Assembly (NCBI RefSeq): GCF_022682495.2 | Contig: NC_071390.1 | Coordinates: forward strand, 169,161,220 to 169,225,219 | Direction: 5' to 3' | Length of the DNA: 64,000 nucleotides | From: Desmodus rotundus | Lineage: Eukaryota; Chordata; Mammalia; Chiroptera; Phyllostomidae | Shown: piece after piece, positions 1 through 12,764 of the stretch | How the letters are laid out: every line of letters begins with the position of its first letter | Position numbering within the stretch: the first letter of the stretch is position 1 | Made by a program: the position numbers and the translations under genes | The notes under the pieces: model-generated | What the model was told of the DNA's origin: nothing | Databases searched by the model: none | Seen by the model: only the letters and a program-made list of their open reading frames with translations

Positions 1-3000
1 AGATCCCTTTCTATTAATGATATAAAGTCTTGCCATATTCATGTATAATGTATCTTATATTATTATTATTTCAAGTCCTAAAGACCAGTCTTTATTCTGA
101 AGCTGAAAACTCCCCGCCCCCCCCACCCTTATGCTGTTTCCAGTTGTCAAAAAGTAACTCTGCGCTCGAGCATTGTGTCCTGTCTGTCCTACTGTTCTTT
201 ATTCCTTCTGAAGGCATTCAGTGCGTGCTGGCTGCTGGCCATCTCTGACTTCTCTGGAACGGCTCACAGTCTCTTGGGAGGGGAATAGGTGGATAATGAA
301 AAAACGTCATACATATGTGCTATAACAGATAAAATAATAACCATCCGCCAGGGAAAGGAGGATGACCTGAGACGGGGGTGGCCAGCTCCAGGAGCAGCGA
401 ACCTTTAGACTTGACCTCACTCCTTGTGGGAAGACTTAACAGAAGCTCGGAGGAAGTAGGCGTGAAAACACACAGTGCCTTAGTTCCTTGGCCGTAGCCT
501 AAAGTAGAAAGAGGGAGAACAGTGTGGGGCTGTTCGGGGCGGGAGTAAGCTTTTGTGGGCTTTGATGACGTCTTGCCATGTCTTAAAAATTCCCAATCTG
601 TCGTTTAGATGGGTGTGGGGAGCAGGCAGAACGTCATGAATGTGAATTGACGTGATCAGATCTGTGTTTCAGCGTATTCCTGATGACAGTAAGGAGAAAC
701 CGCTTGAGTGCAGAGATTCAGGGACAAAAGACACCCAGGAGAGAGCGGCCAGCTCCATGCTTTCATTCTCTTTAGAGGTCACCCCTTAAGCCCCTCTCTG
801 TCCCTGTCTGTCTGTCTCTCTCTTTTGGTTCTATCACCCTTTCTTATTATTTATTTAATTTTTTAAAAAGAGCCCAAGGTGCCTGAGTATTATTTATGTC
901 TTAATTTGTTTTCCATAGTACAGTGTCTGCACTATGTCCTATGTAAATGTTAATCCTGACCTTCCATCCTAATACTTTGGATATCTTGTAGCTCTTTTTC
1001 TGTCATTCAAAACCTGCTCATTTTTATAGTTACATCCAGTTGCAAGAATTGGCCATGCTAATTTTTCAGGGTTTTTTTTTTAAATTACTTATGCTAGTAA
1101 AATTCTCTTTCTTCTAAAACTTCCTCTTTCCAGGTCTCTCATTTCCCCCTCTTGGGAAGTTTTAAGGTTCAGAATCCTGGAATATTAAGAATAATAGGAA
1201 TTAAAAGATTCTGTCTTAGTCTTGTGAAATTTAAAGGTTCGGTCAGGCTCTATAGAAGGGAATTTCTGACCATGTCTTCATTGGGGGCGGTTCGCAGTGT
1301 TTACTGGCTTTGTGTGCCCTCAGAGGAAGAGGCTCAGTGATGTACGGGGAGGATCGGTGTTCTTCCTCCGCATTCACTCTTCTCTTCTCTGGTTTCCAAT
1401 GAAGGCTTTCTACTGAAACAAGTAAGAAAATCTGGCCCGTCTGGGGTAGGTCAGTGGGCATGGAAACTGGAGTTCTAGAAAAGGAAGGTAAGAGTCAGAG
1501 GGTGGTGGGCATTAGGTAGGCATCAGAGTCGCAGTGGGTTAAGGCAGAGTTCAGTAACTGAGTATCAACCAGGCTTAACAGCATAAAGTGTGAGACAGAG
1601 ATCAGCTTCAGTGCAGTTGCATACTCGTTCCTTGAGGCTATTGTGTGCCCAACAGTGAGCCGGGCTCCAGAGATACCAGGGTAACTTGGGAACTCCTTGA
1701 GAGTTTGCAGTTTCGTGGAATTGTACACACTGACCAAGAGCCTAGGTATGAACTTGGAATCTATTTACAGAGAGGTGGAGCCATGGCTCCGGTTTAGCTG
1801 CTAAGAGTCTTGACAGCTGTTAGAAATCTGCCAGACCGACACAGGAAGAAGCGTGGGGCACAGCTGTCAGCAGGCAGCACACCTCTCCAGGAACAGAGTC
1901 ACTAGGGTGTGGAGGGGAGTGGCTCAATAAGCTGGATGTGTCACAGCAACTCACGTTTTATGTGCTTCTTAACCAGGGGCAGGCTGACACCCCGTGTGGA
2001 TGGGTCAGTTCCATCCTGTGCCTAAGCAGAAAGGAGGCCTGTAGGTGCTAGACCAGCCCTCTCAGAAACTCTGGGGCCAAGGTCAACTCATCTCTGGTTT
2101 AACTGTTCCACCCCGTCATTCTGATACTTAAGTGTCCCAACTTCTAGAGTATTTGAAGATTTTTCCCACCAACTTTTTTTTCCAGAGGAAGCAGTGCGAC
2201 ATCCTACTGCCTGGCGAGATCACATATTTTTGCCCTCCGTGCCCCACGTGGTCCACAGATCCACGCCGCTGTAGTCACAGCTTTTTCGGAAGGAAGCATT
2301 TCTCTTTTTTTTGAAGATTAATGCTAACAGTCTGTCCGTGTCAAGATAGAAATGGAAGGACACTGGACTGTTAATAAAAAGCAGTTTCAGGAGGATGTTT
2401 TAAGGACACTGTAAAATATCTTCAGTTCTCCATCTAGTTCTCTATCCTTCAGTAAATAATTTCTCAATGACTGCCATCCAACATAAATATATAGATTTCC
2501 TGCTCACTAGCATTTAATTTAATTACTAATATTGTACCAGGCTTTGCCCTAGTGTTTTGCATTGCATTACACATTAAGTAGTCTCTTGTGTTCTTGCCTA
2601 AAGATAATTGCCATTTATAATGTTCTTCCCACTAGAAAATATAGTCTTAATTTCAAACCACTGACTTGTAATAGCGTACAGTACACAGCTCGCAAGCTGC
2701 GAGAGTCTTAGACGTAAACTCAATGAGATACAAAGATACTCTGCAGTAGTAACGTGTCACACTTGCTTCCAAATACAGGCGCTTTTTCTTATGGGGCCTT
2801 AAATCATTCATTTCAATTGCACATCTCACTTGACAGCTGCTTGATAAGTGTTTTTGTAAGTGTACCATGCCTGTGCCTTTATTTTGTAGATAATTTGAAT
2901 CAGGAAGATTAAGTGGTTTCTGCAGAATAAACTACCAGAAGTAGGTAAAACCTAGACCCATTCAGTGTCTCATTTTCCTTTATCAACAAATTCATGCCGA

Positions 3001-4730
3001 TTTTCAGTCTAAATGAACGCTCATTATCAATACCTAAATACCATTTTAAATAGATATAGCCATAAGGAAATTGTTTCCCAAAGAATCCATGGTAATTACG
3101 CCATTTAAAGCTCAGCATTGAGACAAGAGAATAGAGCCCAGAAGTGCTTGTTTAAGCAACAACGCACGAGACGATGCCTCATTTTCTTAGACAGTAAAAC
3201 CTAGAAAGAAAAGGAAAATCGGCTGGAATTAAAAAAAAAAAAGGCCTGCACGATTAAATACTTAGCTTTAATCGCCGGAGGAGCTGGAAAATAGCAAGTG
3301 CAGATAGAGACTTATATTGCTTAAGGTTCTTTTATCAAAAGTCGACACAAGGAAGGAAGGGCAGAACTGTGAGATTACAGACCATCAGGATTGCTCGCGC
3401 TACAGAGTATCTGAGGGAAAAGTTGAGTAAGTCCAGGTGCCACGTCCTTAAGATTTCTCAGCAGACAGATGCACTTCCAGTACCAAGTGCACAATTTAAA
3501 ATGCAACAGCTTTAGAAGTGGGTGGTGCACATCACTTCTCTAAAGAGGGTGACTCAGAATGCACCTCCAAGGAGGTGCAGACTCTCCACTAAAGGGAATA
3601 ATGTGGACATTAAAGACAATGTGATAAAAATACTTTTGAAAGTTTGGTTTAGAAAGCTTGTTCTCATTCTTTTTATCAAAATTTAAAGTGGTGAATAATT
3701 CTAACTCTAACTGACAAAAATTAAGATTCCTTGTTTTAGGGTTTTCTTGCACTATTGTTTGCTAAATCCACCGATAAAATGAGGAAAGGTACGCATGCCA
3801 TCTTACATGAAGGTTCTAGAAATTATCAATTATTTTCTCCCAGTTAAACTATAGTGGCCAGATTAAAATGTAAAAAATGTATTCACTACCCTTGGTGTGA
3901 AGAAAAATAGTGAAGAAACAATAAAATACAGGGGTGGGCAAAAGCAGGCTTGCTGTGGTGAGTACTCGAAACACAGAGTTTATTCTTGTGTTATTAGTTA
4001 CTGTATTATGACTGTAAACCTACTTTTGCCCACCCTTGTATTTACCAAATATTTTACATAGATGTAAGTGAAAAGGTTTCATGGGTTGAGAAGAAAAAAA
4101 TATTGAGAAAGTAACGTTTCATGGGAACTGTAAGGGTTTAGGGGTGTTGGGGAAAAAGGTGGGCCGTTACCTAGATATTGTTCAAGGAGGGCTAGGTGAT
4201 GGCCCAGCTACTTTGTACGGAGACTAAGTGATCTGTGAAGTAAAAGCTAACTCAGGGGTGTTTTCTTCCCATTGAAAACTTTTGAGTATCTAAGGAGCTG
4301 AAAGTTGGAGCGTTTATTTTGGTTGCCTGGCCACTACTCCGCTGTGCTAGATGTTGGCAGAGATGGGGCTCTGCCCCGTCACTTTTCCCTGCGTGAACCT
4401 GCATAGACTATCTGCGGACCTGTGTCGCAGACAGTAAATGGATGCAGTCTCACGCGTGCTCCTCCACAGTATCCAGCCATTTTACAGGGCCAGTGCCCGA
4501 AACCCAGAGGGCGCTCACTCTACATAATTAATCAGCGTTTAGTCTGCACGCGTCACAAGTAGGTGAGAGCAAGGGTTCGCGCCTCCTTAGTGCCATCGCA
4601 ATGGTGCCTCAGAGATGCTGAAAAGAAAGGTTGTGTATGCTACCTGGCTGCTCTTTTTGAATATTGAATGTATGCAACCTTCATTAACCAAGAGAACTAA
4701 TTGAAGGCATTTCCCCCCCTCTACCCTTAG
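1..4730 (+). other. intron (3' part) before the first LRR exon
   Basis: No exon is recognised here. The stretch is moderately AT-rich. Supported content is the mariner-like MITE at 3929-4038 and faint, unbounded MIR-like remnants around 2450-2960. Short homopolymers occur, for example poly(A) at 3230-3242. The rest shows nothing I can name. Open frames here are short and lack recognisable protein. Confidence 0.8.
3929..4038. mobile_element. mariner-like MITE, copy 1
   Basis: A 110-bp element with inverted ends CAGGGGTGGGCAAAAG and CTTTTGCCCACCCTTG, flanked by TA on both sides (3927-3928 and 4039-4040), the target duplication of Tc1/mariner elements. Inside the ends, GCAGGCTTGC and GTAAACCTAC extend the inverted repeat imperfectly. 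It is too short to code. A related copy lies at 28274-28390. The strand is not meaningful. The family name is not recalled. Confidence 0.85.
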
Positions 4731-4802
4731 GGATCTGACAAATAATCGAATAGGATGTCTGAATGCAGACATATTTCGAGGACTCACCAATCTGGTTAGA
4801 TT
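4731..4802 (+). CDS. ADGRA3: ADGRA3 exon: penultimate leucine-rich repeat
   Basis: A 72-base exon, exactly one 24-residue LRR. It follows a pyrimidine-rich acceptor ending CCCTTAG and is closed by a strong GTAAGTAT donor. The first base completes a codon and the last two open one (phase 2 at both ends), so exons of this type can be duplicated or skipped in frame. It encodes DLTNNRIGCLNADIFRGL then TNLVR, with the LxxNxI-type LRR spacing. In the ADGRA family the LRR block forms the N-terminal extracellular ligand-binding surface. The two earlier LRRs must lie upstream of the window. Confidence 0.95.
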
Positions 4803-5104
4803 GTAAGTATATCTTTCTTTCCTATTAAGAGATAAGGAAACATTTGAATCAGTCCCCATATATTTATAAATTCCTATGACATGTTTAACATTCATGTAAC
4901 AGCTATACAGTAGCAGCTAAAGTGGTGGGAATTTAGCCATGGAGATACTTACAGTGTCACCAGAACATGGTATTACTGTACGGTAACAATACAGAACGTG
5001 TATTGTTACTGTACACACTGTAACAATCTATGGTATATGCAGAAATATACTTGGTTTCCATTCTTTAAACTTGATTTACATTCTGTCCTAAACAAATTGT
5101 CAGT

Positions 5105-5460
5105 TGAGGTAGCTTCTGAACCTTCAGGAATGGGGGTGGGGATGGGCAAAATGGGTGAAGGTGGCCCAAAGGTACACACTTCCCGTTACGAGGTACAGAA
5201 GTCCTGGGGGTGTAAGGTACAACGTGGTGACTCTAGTCAACAAGACTGTATTGTCCATTTGAAAGTTGCTAAGTCAGTCCGTCTTAATGTTCCCACACAA
5301 GAAAAAAATTGTAACTGCGTGTGGTGATGGATGTTAACCAAACTTATAGTGGTAATCATTTTGTACTGGGTATGTGTGTATGTTGTATACCTAAAACTAG
5401 CACAGTGTTATATGTCAATTGTATCTTAGGTTTTTAAAAAATTAAAAGAACTAAGTCTTT
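5105..5460 (+). mobile_element. L1 3' end fragment
   Basis: Plus-strand L1 3'-UTR-like sequence. It runs from a G-rich segment (GGGGGTGGGGATGGGCAAAA) through a GTTAACCAAACTTATAGTGG segment to GTTATATGTCAATTGTATCT, ending in an A-rich tail near 5450. These landmarks are the ones found at the 3' ends of old mammalian L1s. It is 5'-truncated with no ORF2 part. Confidence 0.75.
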
Positions 5461-6655
5461 AACAGGAAAATAAAAGATAAGAAAAACCGCCACCACAACC
5501 CCACTCCAAAAGAAACTGTTCAGGAATTTATTGCAGCAGAGTTGCCTGTACTAATTTGGGTTGACATGGCCCAGAGTTAGGGACCAAGAAAGTTTGGAGG
5601 CCTGTTCTGTACGGGCTGCTGTGACCACCAGGTTTCTGGGCACTCTGAGCCCGGCAGTGTGCCTGTTGTGAAGGCTGGTGATAATCTGTATTTTAGACTT
5701 GGAGAATATACCATTTTCTCAATCTAACAGGTGGAGAAGAGAATCTGATGAGTAATGAATGGGCTTTTGGTACGTTTCTTAGTTAGGAATTGGAGAGCTC
5801 CCTTTTACTTCCTCCCACACAAGAAGTATACAAAGGAACAGAGGCTAGAGTGGACCTCTGCTCTGCTATTTCCTAGGCTACCTCTTCAGCTGACCTCTCT
5901 GGGTTACCCAGGGACGTGGGCTGTCAGACTGACCAGGCCTCTTCCCCAGGAGGCTGGAATGGAGGCCTGTGGTGTTCTAGCCCAGACTTCTCCTCCTTTT
6001 GAAACAAGTGCTGGCTTTGGAGATTTGGGTTAAATATTGAAAAATAAACGTGTCCGAGGCTTCAGTGGACGTGGGTGTGAGTTTTGGGGAAGGGGGGTGG
6101 ATTAATTCTGTGCATTGACCTCTGCCTTTGCTGGTGGGGAGAAATTTGGGGAAGACGTGGCCCAGAGAGGTGCAGCCTTGCCTTATGAGAAGCTCCCACC
6201 CATCCCTCTCACACTGGAGACACCTGGCAGCCCGCACATCTGGGAACCATCAGGGACACCTGTCCTTCACTTAGGAAGTTCATTCACAAACAACTTCTCA
6301 GGGGATTACCAAACCAGAAGCTCTCCTGTTTTTTGCTTTTTAATGAATTAAAAACTATATTTTTTCCTAAGAATTATAACTTCAATATTTTTCTTTTAGA
6401 AATAATCGGTGAATGGTATTTATAAGAACTTCCTTTATACAATAAAAAACATCACTGACGTCATTAAGCAGTAAAACCATACAGCGATGTGAAGGGGAAG
6501 TCACGTCCTCCCTCTGCCCCTTCAGACGCACCACCTGAGAGAGCCCGTACTAACAGTTGGGCTCATCGACTTTCAGATTTTCTGCTGCCCCCACAAATAT
6601 ACAGGCATACATATGAGGCTTAAAGATCTGCTGTATTTGGCAATTTACATTTTTT

Positions 6656-6866
6656 GTAAAGATTTTATTTACTTATTTTTAGAGAGAAGGGCAGGGAAGG
6701 AGAGAGAGAGGGAGAAAGACAGTAATGTGTGAGGGATATATTTGATGCCCCCCAGCTGGGGACCTGACCCACAAGCCAGGCATGTGCTCTCCTGACTGGG
6801 AATTGAACCGGCTACCTTTCGGTTCACAGGCTGGTACTCAGTCCACTAAGCCACACCAGCCAGGGT
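6656..6866 (-). mobile_element. VES SINE, full length
   Basis: A tRNA-derived bat SINE in minus orientation. The + strand shows the A-rich tail complement and TTTATTTACTTATTTTTAGAG at the left, then GGGGACCTGACCCACAAGCC, the B-box region GGGAATTGAACCGGC, and the head complement CACACCAGCCAGGG at the right. Target duplications flank it: GGCAATTTACATTTTTT (6639-6655) and GGCAGTTCACATTTTTT (6867-6883), 15 of 17 identical. Confidence 0.92.
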
Positions 6867-7614
6867 GGCAGTTCACATTTTTTAAAAAAATTACCAACGT
6901 ATTAATCTTTTCAAGAGCATACACGTTGATTTAGTTTATGCTTGTTAATAGCTGCAGAATATTCCAAGTATAAAACATAATTTAGTCAGTTTCTCTGCTA
7001 CAAGTGATTTAATTGCATTTTCTCTTCCTTTAACAAATCTGTTCCGGTACACACCCTGGTATACACACAGATCGATACACCGTTTTCATTTCACTCACAG
7101 GGATTCAGATATATCTGTTTCACAGAAAGTAAGCAAATAAAGAAGAGTTAAGCAAGAGAGTAACAAACAGCAGCCTGGAGGGTGGGCGTGGGTGGGGGGA
7201 AGGGGGTGGAGAGTTCACCTGCCACTCCTTCCAGTGCCTTTATGAGGACACAGGGGCAGTGACTTTGCTGGCCCTTTGTCATCACCGTTGCCTTTTGCTT
7301 TTTTGTGTGTAAGCATCTCAGAGCTGGAGTGTTTTAAAATTTGTGTAACTTTCAGTGGCCCCTAAACCAAAGCCAAACATCATTAGGTGTTCTGCCAAGC
7401 AAACAGTAGTGTGTTCCAACCCTGGAGGAAAAATTGGTCTGTGTTGGGATTTACTGGGAAGATGGAAATGTCTCTCTCCAATGGGATTCCTTCCTCTGGG
7501 GTTAGTAAGGGAAAATATCTAACAATACCTAATAATTAGAATAAAATAATAGTTACAATCCAGTGGTCCCTGTAAGATGTAATTATTTCATTAATGGTTA
7601 AACTCTATATTTGT

Positions 7615-7800
7615 AGGACAGATTTTATTTTCAAGTTACCATTATGGAATCTTTTCAAACATCTAACAAAGAATCAGTTTCAATACTTAGACTCTAGTCT
7701 TGTTCCATTTTACCTCCCATCGCTTGTCTTGCCACCTACATTATTTTAAACGAATCCCAGTAGTCACAATTTCACATAGGATACCTTCATAAAGGTACAG
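7615..7800 (-). mobile_element. old LINE fragment
   Basis: Diverged sequence resembling the 3' region of an old L1M-type element in minus orientation (CAAGTTACCATTATGGAATC, AACGAATCCCAGTAGTCACA). A related copy, with an expanded pyrimidine block, is at 25225-25710. Boundaries are approximate. Confidence 0.5.
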
Positions 7801-8284
7801 TTGTTCATTTTAATTGCACCTAAGTTACTTTCTTGAAATGTTACACAGTGATTTACACTGCCATCAGCAGCACCCTTTCCAAAATTCACATTCGGTATCC
7901 ACTCCTATAGGCCAAAAAGGAAAAGGGCATCTCTTTCATCGTTCTTTTTATTTGCAAGTATTCTTTTTTATTTGTTTGCGTTTGAGTTCCAAGGCAATTC
8001 TGTGAGGATCAGAATCATTTTATCCAGCTTTTTCTATCAAAAGACACATACAAAAAGTGACGTTCTGATGGAAGTTCATTATATATTAATTGGCGAAGGA
8101 TTGGCATTTGTGTAAGCGTGAGTCAGCAGGAATTCACAGCTGCAGGTGACTGGGGAGAGTTGATTTCTCCCAGCTCAGTCCTCTTTCCTCTCCACACTGG
8201 GGAACTGGGGAATCCATCTGCCCAACTGTCACTTTCTCGCCCACCTGGAGCATTCAACCCAGACTCTGAAGGCCTCTTGGCAGG

Positions 8285-8912
8285 TCCACAGACTTCTTCA
8301 TTTCTTTTTGTTATTGCATTTTTTCCTCTTATACCTCCCCATCCCCATAATCACTGCACTGTTGTCCATGTCCGTGAGTCCTTTTTCCTTTTTACTCAAT
8401 AGCCTCCACCCCCTACCCTCTTCCTCTTAGCTGTCATCCTGATCTCCATCTATGAGTGTGTCTCTGTTTTGTTTGTTGGTTCCATTTGTTCGTTAAATTC
8501 CACATATGAGTGAAATCATGTGATACTTGTCTTTCTCTGACTGGCTGATTTCACTTAGCATAATGATCTCCAGGTCCATCCATACTGTTGCAAAGGGTAA
8601 AATCTTCTTCTTTTTTACAGCTGAGTGGTATCCCATTGTGTGAAAGTCCCACAGTTGTTTCATCCACTCATCTACTGATGGACACTTGGGTTGCTTCCAT
8701 ATCTTGACAATTGTAAATAACGCTGCAATGAATATAGGGGTACTTCTGTGCTTTTGAATTAGTGTTTTGGGTTGCTTTGGATATATTCCCAGAAGTGGAT
8801 TGCTGGGTCAAAAGGCAGTTCTGTGTTTAATTTTTTGAGGTACCTCCATCCTGCTTTCCACAGTGGCTGCACCAGTCTGCATTCCCAGCAGCGGTGCACA
8901 AGGGTCCCCTTG
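8285..8912 (-). mobile_element. L1 3' fragment with ORF2 C-terminus
   Basis: Minus-strand L1. The left end carries the complement of the bat L1 3' UTR. The right part, on the complement, encodes the ORF2 C-terminal peptide [20 protein letters not shown] followed by [10 protein letters not shown], which is recognisable L1 ORF2. Similarity stops at about 8912, where ACAAGGGTCCCC is followed by unrelated sequence, so the element is 5'-truncated. Confidence 0.9.
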
Positions 8913-9024
8913 ATGCCACAGCAGATACAGACCTGATCTTGCGGTGGGTGGATCATGCTGTCATTCCCCCAGAGCCTTCCGTCCCCTTGCGTCTTAGAAG
9001 CCTCCTGAAGCTGGGCTCCACCGC

Positions 9025-9215
9025 CACTGAGCACCTACTGTATACCACAGCATGTTACTAGCTGCCAGAGCTACCCCAAAATAAATAAGACGCACAGGTC
9101 CCTCCCCTGCTGGAGTTCATAGTCAAACATGGAAGAAATACTTCCGGGAAGTCATTATGGATGTAACAAACTACTCAAACTGTAGCATGGGATACAACAC
9201 TCTGCAGGGGTTTAG
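9025..9215 (+). repeat. ancient interspersed repeat remnant
   Basis: GAGCACCTACTGTATACCAC followed by a segment like CACAGGTCCCTCCCCTGCTG and GAGTTCATAGTC resembles the common mammalian ancient repeat with a GAGCACCTACTATGTGCCAG core (L2/MIR age). Family assignment is uncertain and the ends are approximate. Confidence 0.45.
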
Positions 9216-9787
9216 ACAGGTATTTCTTAAAGCCATCTGATACAGAGAAAACGAGAGAAAAGGCCAACACTGAATTATATCCCAGGCCTTTCACTTTAAA
9301 CCCTGGGCCCTTTCTACTCTGCTGATATTTCTACTCAGTTACTGGGGGCTGCTGCTGCCAATCGTGCAGGTCATTTTTTTTCTCTCTCTCTCTCTCTCTT
9401 TTTTTTTTTTTAATTTTACTTTCTCAAATGATACTGAGTGAACACCTGAAGAGGAAACCTGGTTGCAGTGAGAACATGACTAAAGGTCTGGGTCAGAGAG
9501 GTAACTTCTAGGCTCACCTGCTATTTGATAGAAAAATCCTCATCTAGCAGAAATAGTTTGTAAATGATTTAGTTTACTGCTTTATATAAGGTTAAGAACA
9601 ATTTTGTTTTTCAGCCTTGGACAAATATTTACTACTTGTTCTCACTTAATAAGACCTAAAACAACTTTTATAAATTCTTTGTGATATTTAATGAGTACAG
9701 TACACTTTAGGAAATACGAAGTAGTATAAAAAGATATATTTGTTAGTCTTTTTAAAAGTGACATTCTTTTCTCTTTTTTTCCCCCAG

Positions 9788-9859
9788 AAACCTTTCCGGG
9801 AATTTGTTTTCTTCATTATCTCAAGGAACTTTTGATTATCTTGGCTCATTACGGTCTTT
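9788..9859 (+). CDS. ADGRA3: ADGRA3 exon: last leucine-rich repeat
   Basis: A second 72-base LRR exon with the same phase 2/2 structure, preceded by a T- and C-rich tract ending CCCCCAG and followed by GTAAGTAAG. It encodes NLSGNLFSSLSQGTF then DYLGSLRS. The leucine split over the upstream junction (TT+A) and the one split over the downstream junction (TT+A) keep the LRR pattern running. NLS in NLSGN is a potential N-glycosylation sequon. Equal length and phase to the preceding exon reflect the known one-exon-per-LRR organisation of this gene family. Confidence 0.95.
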
Positions 9860-12289
9860 GTAAGTAAGGACTTTTTCTTGTTTATATAAATATATCTTTG
9901 GTTTTGAAAATTAAAAATACTATATGTTTTAACAGAGCTCATGGGGAAAATCTTGTAATTTCGCAGAAATTAGAATCTTTCATGCATTCACATGGAAACC
10001 CATTCTATAAACCTTAATATAATGCATTTCAGATGGGGATGGCCATTTTCTCCTTAGAATATTACATCTGTCAAATCTGTATTTCAAGTATATACATTGG
10101 TAATTCTTTCTCTTTGACTTTGTTTGCAAGTTAGAAAGTATTTTCTTCTTTGACTAATCAAATCCCCGAAGTGTAAATATTCCTCCCTCTGAAGAATTTG
10201 TGCTTAACAATTTTTCATACTTTAGGGATTTAGTTATATCCCTAAAACTACCTGCAACCTCTTTGCCAAACTTAATTCACAACTTACTACATTTCTGGGA
10301 ATGTTTATGTAGAATGTCTGTTTTGTAAAGTCGATGTAAGATCATATTTACCCAGTTCTCTGTAGCTTTGGAATTGGCTGGGTTTTTTTTTCTTCCATAA
10401 ACAGTTTTGTTAACTCTGAAATTATACAGGTGTTACTTTTAAAAGTAACTGTATTTCCAGATAAACGTTAATATATTTCAAACATTGTTATACTGATTTT
10501 TATTAGAATTACAGTAAAATATAATGTTTTTCAAGTTTTTATCATGTGGAACTCATGGGATTGTATCTGTTTTTCCAGAGAAAATTATCTTCCCTAACAG
10601 ATGCCTCTGTTCTGTGTATACTGGCTTCTTTCCTCCTCTCCCTTCTCTTTTCCCTCCTCCTTTTCTTTCCCTCCCCTCCTCTCCCCTGCCCTTCTCCCCT
10701 TTCCTTTTCTAAATCTACCACTTAAATCTCATTAGCAGTTTCACTGGGGTGTAGCTCCTAGGTTGGGCATCCATCTGGCTCCCGGCCCCCATGCTGGACC
10801 CCCATAGGTCTAGAGTCACACTGGGTCAAACGCCATCTGGTCTCTCTTTTTGGTGCCACTCCTGTTCTTATTCGAAGACTGATTTTGGGGGGAAAATCTC
10901 CTTTTGACATATTTAGTGGGATCAAGTCAGTCATTACTGTGAAGTTTAGGAAATAAAAGACTGCAAAGAATAATCTGGCTTTTGAGACCTTGAATAACAG
11001 GAATGTGGGGAGTATTTCGTCCCCATATTGGGGAAAAGCACCAGTGTTTTTTTACTTGGTAGTGCCAGAAAGTGACCAGAAGTTGGTGCTGGAGCAGTAC
11101 AAGTCAGTCTGGTCATCCCTTTGGTACTTTTTCTATAGTTACTTTCCATTTGCTGTATCTCAATTCAACTGTCCCCTCCCCACCCCCCCACCCCCACCAT
11201 TGCCAAAACTGAGATGAGGCCTGTGCCGGCAGACGGGCTGTGTTACAAGCACACGTGGTTATATTTGCTCTTTGCACGTTGTCGGTTTATTTGTGTAGGC
11301 TGTGTGGCATTCTATTTTTGTTGTATTTACGTTTCGTTCCCCTGTTACACAATGCCCTCCAGGTTGGCAGGGGGCAGCACCTGCCTTTATTTTTATTAGC
11401 TAGACTTAGGGAAATGCATGACACATGAGTAGTTTGTGCTTCATAAAACAAGTATGCAAGAGATTGTTTTGCTTATATGGAAGCTGTGTATGTTGTCTCT
11501 TTGTTTCTCATACCCACATGCCAAATTGTAACACTTCTTGCCGTGCATAAAGATAATTCTCTATTTTCTTTCATAGCAAGTATGAAATCTTATATTTTTG
11601 TTTGGTTGAGTCTGTATCTCTTAAGTTTGTAAATAACTATGGTATCACTTGGCATATAACAAAGTGTCAAAAGTAGTCCCCATCCTTGAGGGACTACAGT
11701 CAGACAGATGAACATGACCATGGGAAGCAGTCATGCATTGCTTGATGTTGCCAAAATTAACAGGAGAGTTTGTGGGCATTTAAGCTGAGAACATGGCAGT
11801 GATGGTGGGGAAAATTGGAGAAGGCTTCAAGAGGTAGTGGTAGTGCTACACATTTTAAGATGGATTGGGAAACTTTGGGTAGAACAAAGCCTGGAGCTCT
11901 GGGACTCCAGAACCCTGGGGTTGAGGGGCTTGTCGCAGAGATGAGGGCTAATGAGTAGATCTTGTTCACAATTCAACTTTGGTTGAAAGCAGCGTGAGTC
12001 CAGGATCAATGAGGAACCAAGCGGGAGTCGGAGGCTCTGGAAGGGAGCTGTATCTGGTCAGTGGTGGAGGTCACCAGTGTGGCGAGGCTGAGCAGTAGTG
12101 TGAGTCTGGCATCAGTGGGGGACTGTGCTGGAGTTGGACCCCCTGAAGGTCATATCACTGGAAAGGAGACCGTATCCACTGTGTTGAAGGAGAGCACCAG
12201 CGGGCTGACCCCCTACAGTGTAAGCCAATGTGAAAGTGTTCTTTCATTTTATCCACCCTAATCTCTAATTTGCATTATGTACGCTACAG
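9860..12289 (+). other. intron between last LRR and LRR cap
   Basis: No coding exon seen. The content is AT-rich unique-looking sequence, a pyrimidine-rich block (10629-10709) and a short C-rich run near 11180-11198. I recognise no SINE or L1. Two overlapping short frames near 11214-11428 have no recognisable protein. Confidence 0.7.
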
Positions 12290-12450
12290 AGAGTTCCAGA
12301 CCGAGTATCTCTTGTGTGACTGTAACATACTGTGGATGCATCGCTGGGTGAAGGAGAGGAACATCACTGTGCGGGACACGCGGTGTGTTTACCCAAAGTC
12401 TCTGCAGGCCCAGCCGGTCACCGGGGTGAAGCAGGAGTTGTTGACCTGCG
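12290..12450 (+). CDS. ADGRA3: ADGRA3 exon: LRR C-terminal cap
   Basis: A 161-base exon after acceptor TACGCTACAG, ending before GTGAGGG. It encodes EFQTEYLLCDCNILWMHRWV and on to the cysteine of ELLTC. The CDC pair, the later TRCVYP cysteine and the terminal LLTC cysteine are the four disulfide cysteines of an LRRCT cap, which closes the hydrophobic core of the LRR block. NIT in ERNITV is a sequon. The alternative acceptor two bases downstream would break the frame, so the start is well fixed. The final G joins AC of the next exon to make the aspartate of TCDPP. Confidence 0.96.
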
Positions 12451-12764
12451 GTGAGGGAGAAAGAAATCAGAAGGCATTTACCGAATTTTACCTGCCCCCA
12501 TGTTTTTCTTGACAAACCATAACACTCTCTTTACACTTTGATGGAACTGAATAAGACCATTAGTCTATATGAATTCGATAATATTTAGTTTATGCCAACA
12601 AGTAGGTCAGCTCAATGAAAAAAGAAAACAAACATTTTTTCGCTTGGTATTTGAGGTTCTTAGGTTCTGAACAGCTTTATAAAAACCAAATTCAGATAGT
12701 AACAGAGACCTTCCAATTTTTATCAGTTGGTAAGTTAGGAATTTGTTGATAGTAATCAAATCTC

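Larger units (their letters stand above)
4803..9787 (+). other. intron between the two LRR exons
   Basis: Holds a small hairpin (4978-5014), an L1 3' end (5105-5460), a VES SINE (6656-6866), an old LINE fragment (7615-7800), a minus-strand L1 (8285-8912), an ancient repeat remnant (about 9025-9215) and a CT/T-rich run (9377-9412). From 5460 to 6640 I see no repeat and no exon. Confidence 0.8.

Noticed and set aside
6656..6866. tRNA gene suggested by the B-box-like GGTTCAATTCCCAG on the minus strand
   Set aside because: No cloverleaf can be drawn; the rest of the unit is VES SINE with tail and target duplications.
8759..9034. Minus-strand frame with a [18 protein letters not shown] peptide
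   Set aside because: This is the C-terminal end of L1 ORF2 joined to flanking sequence, not a host gene.
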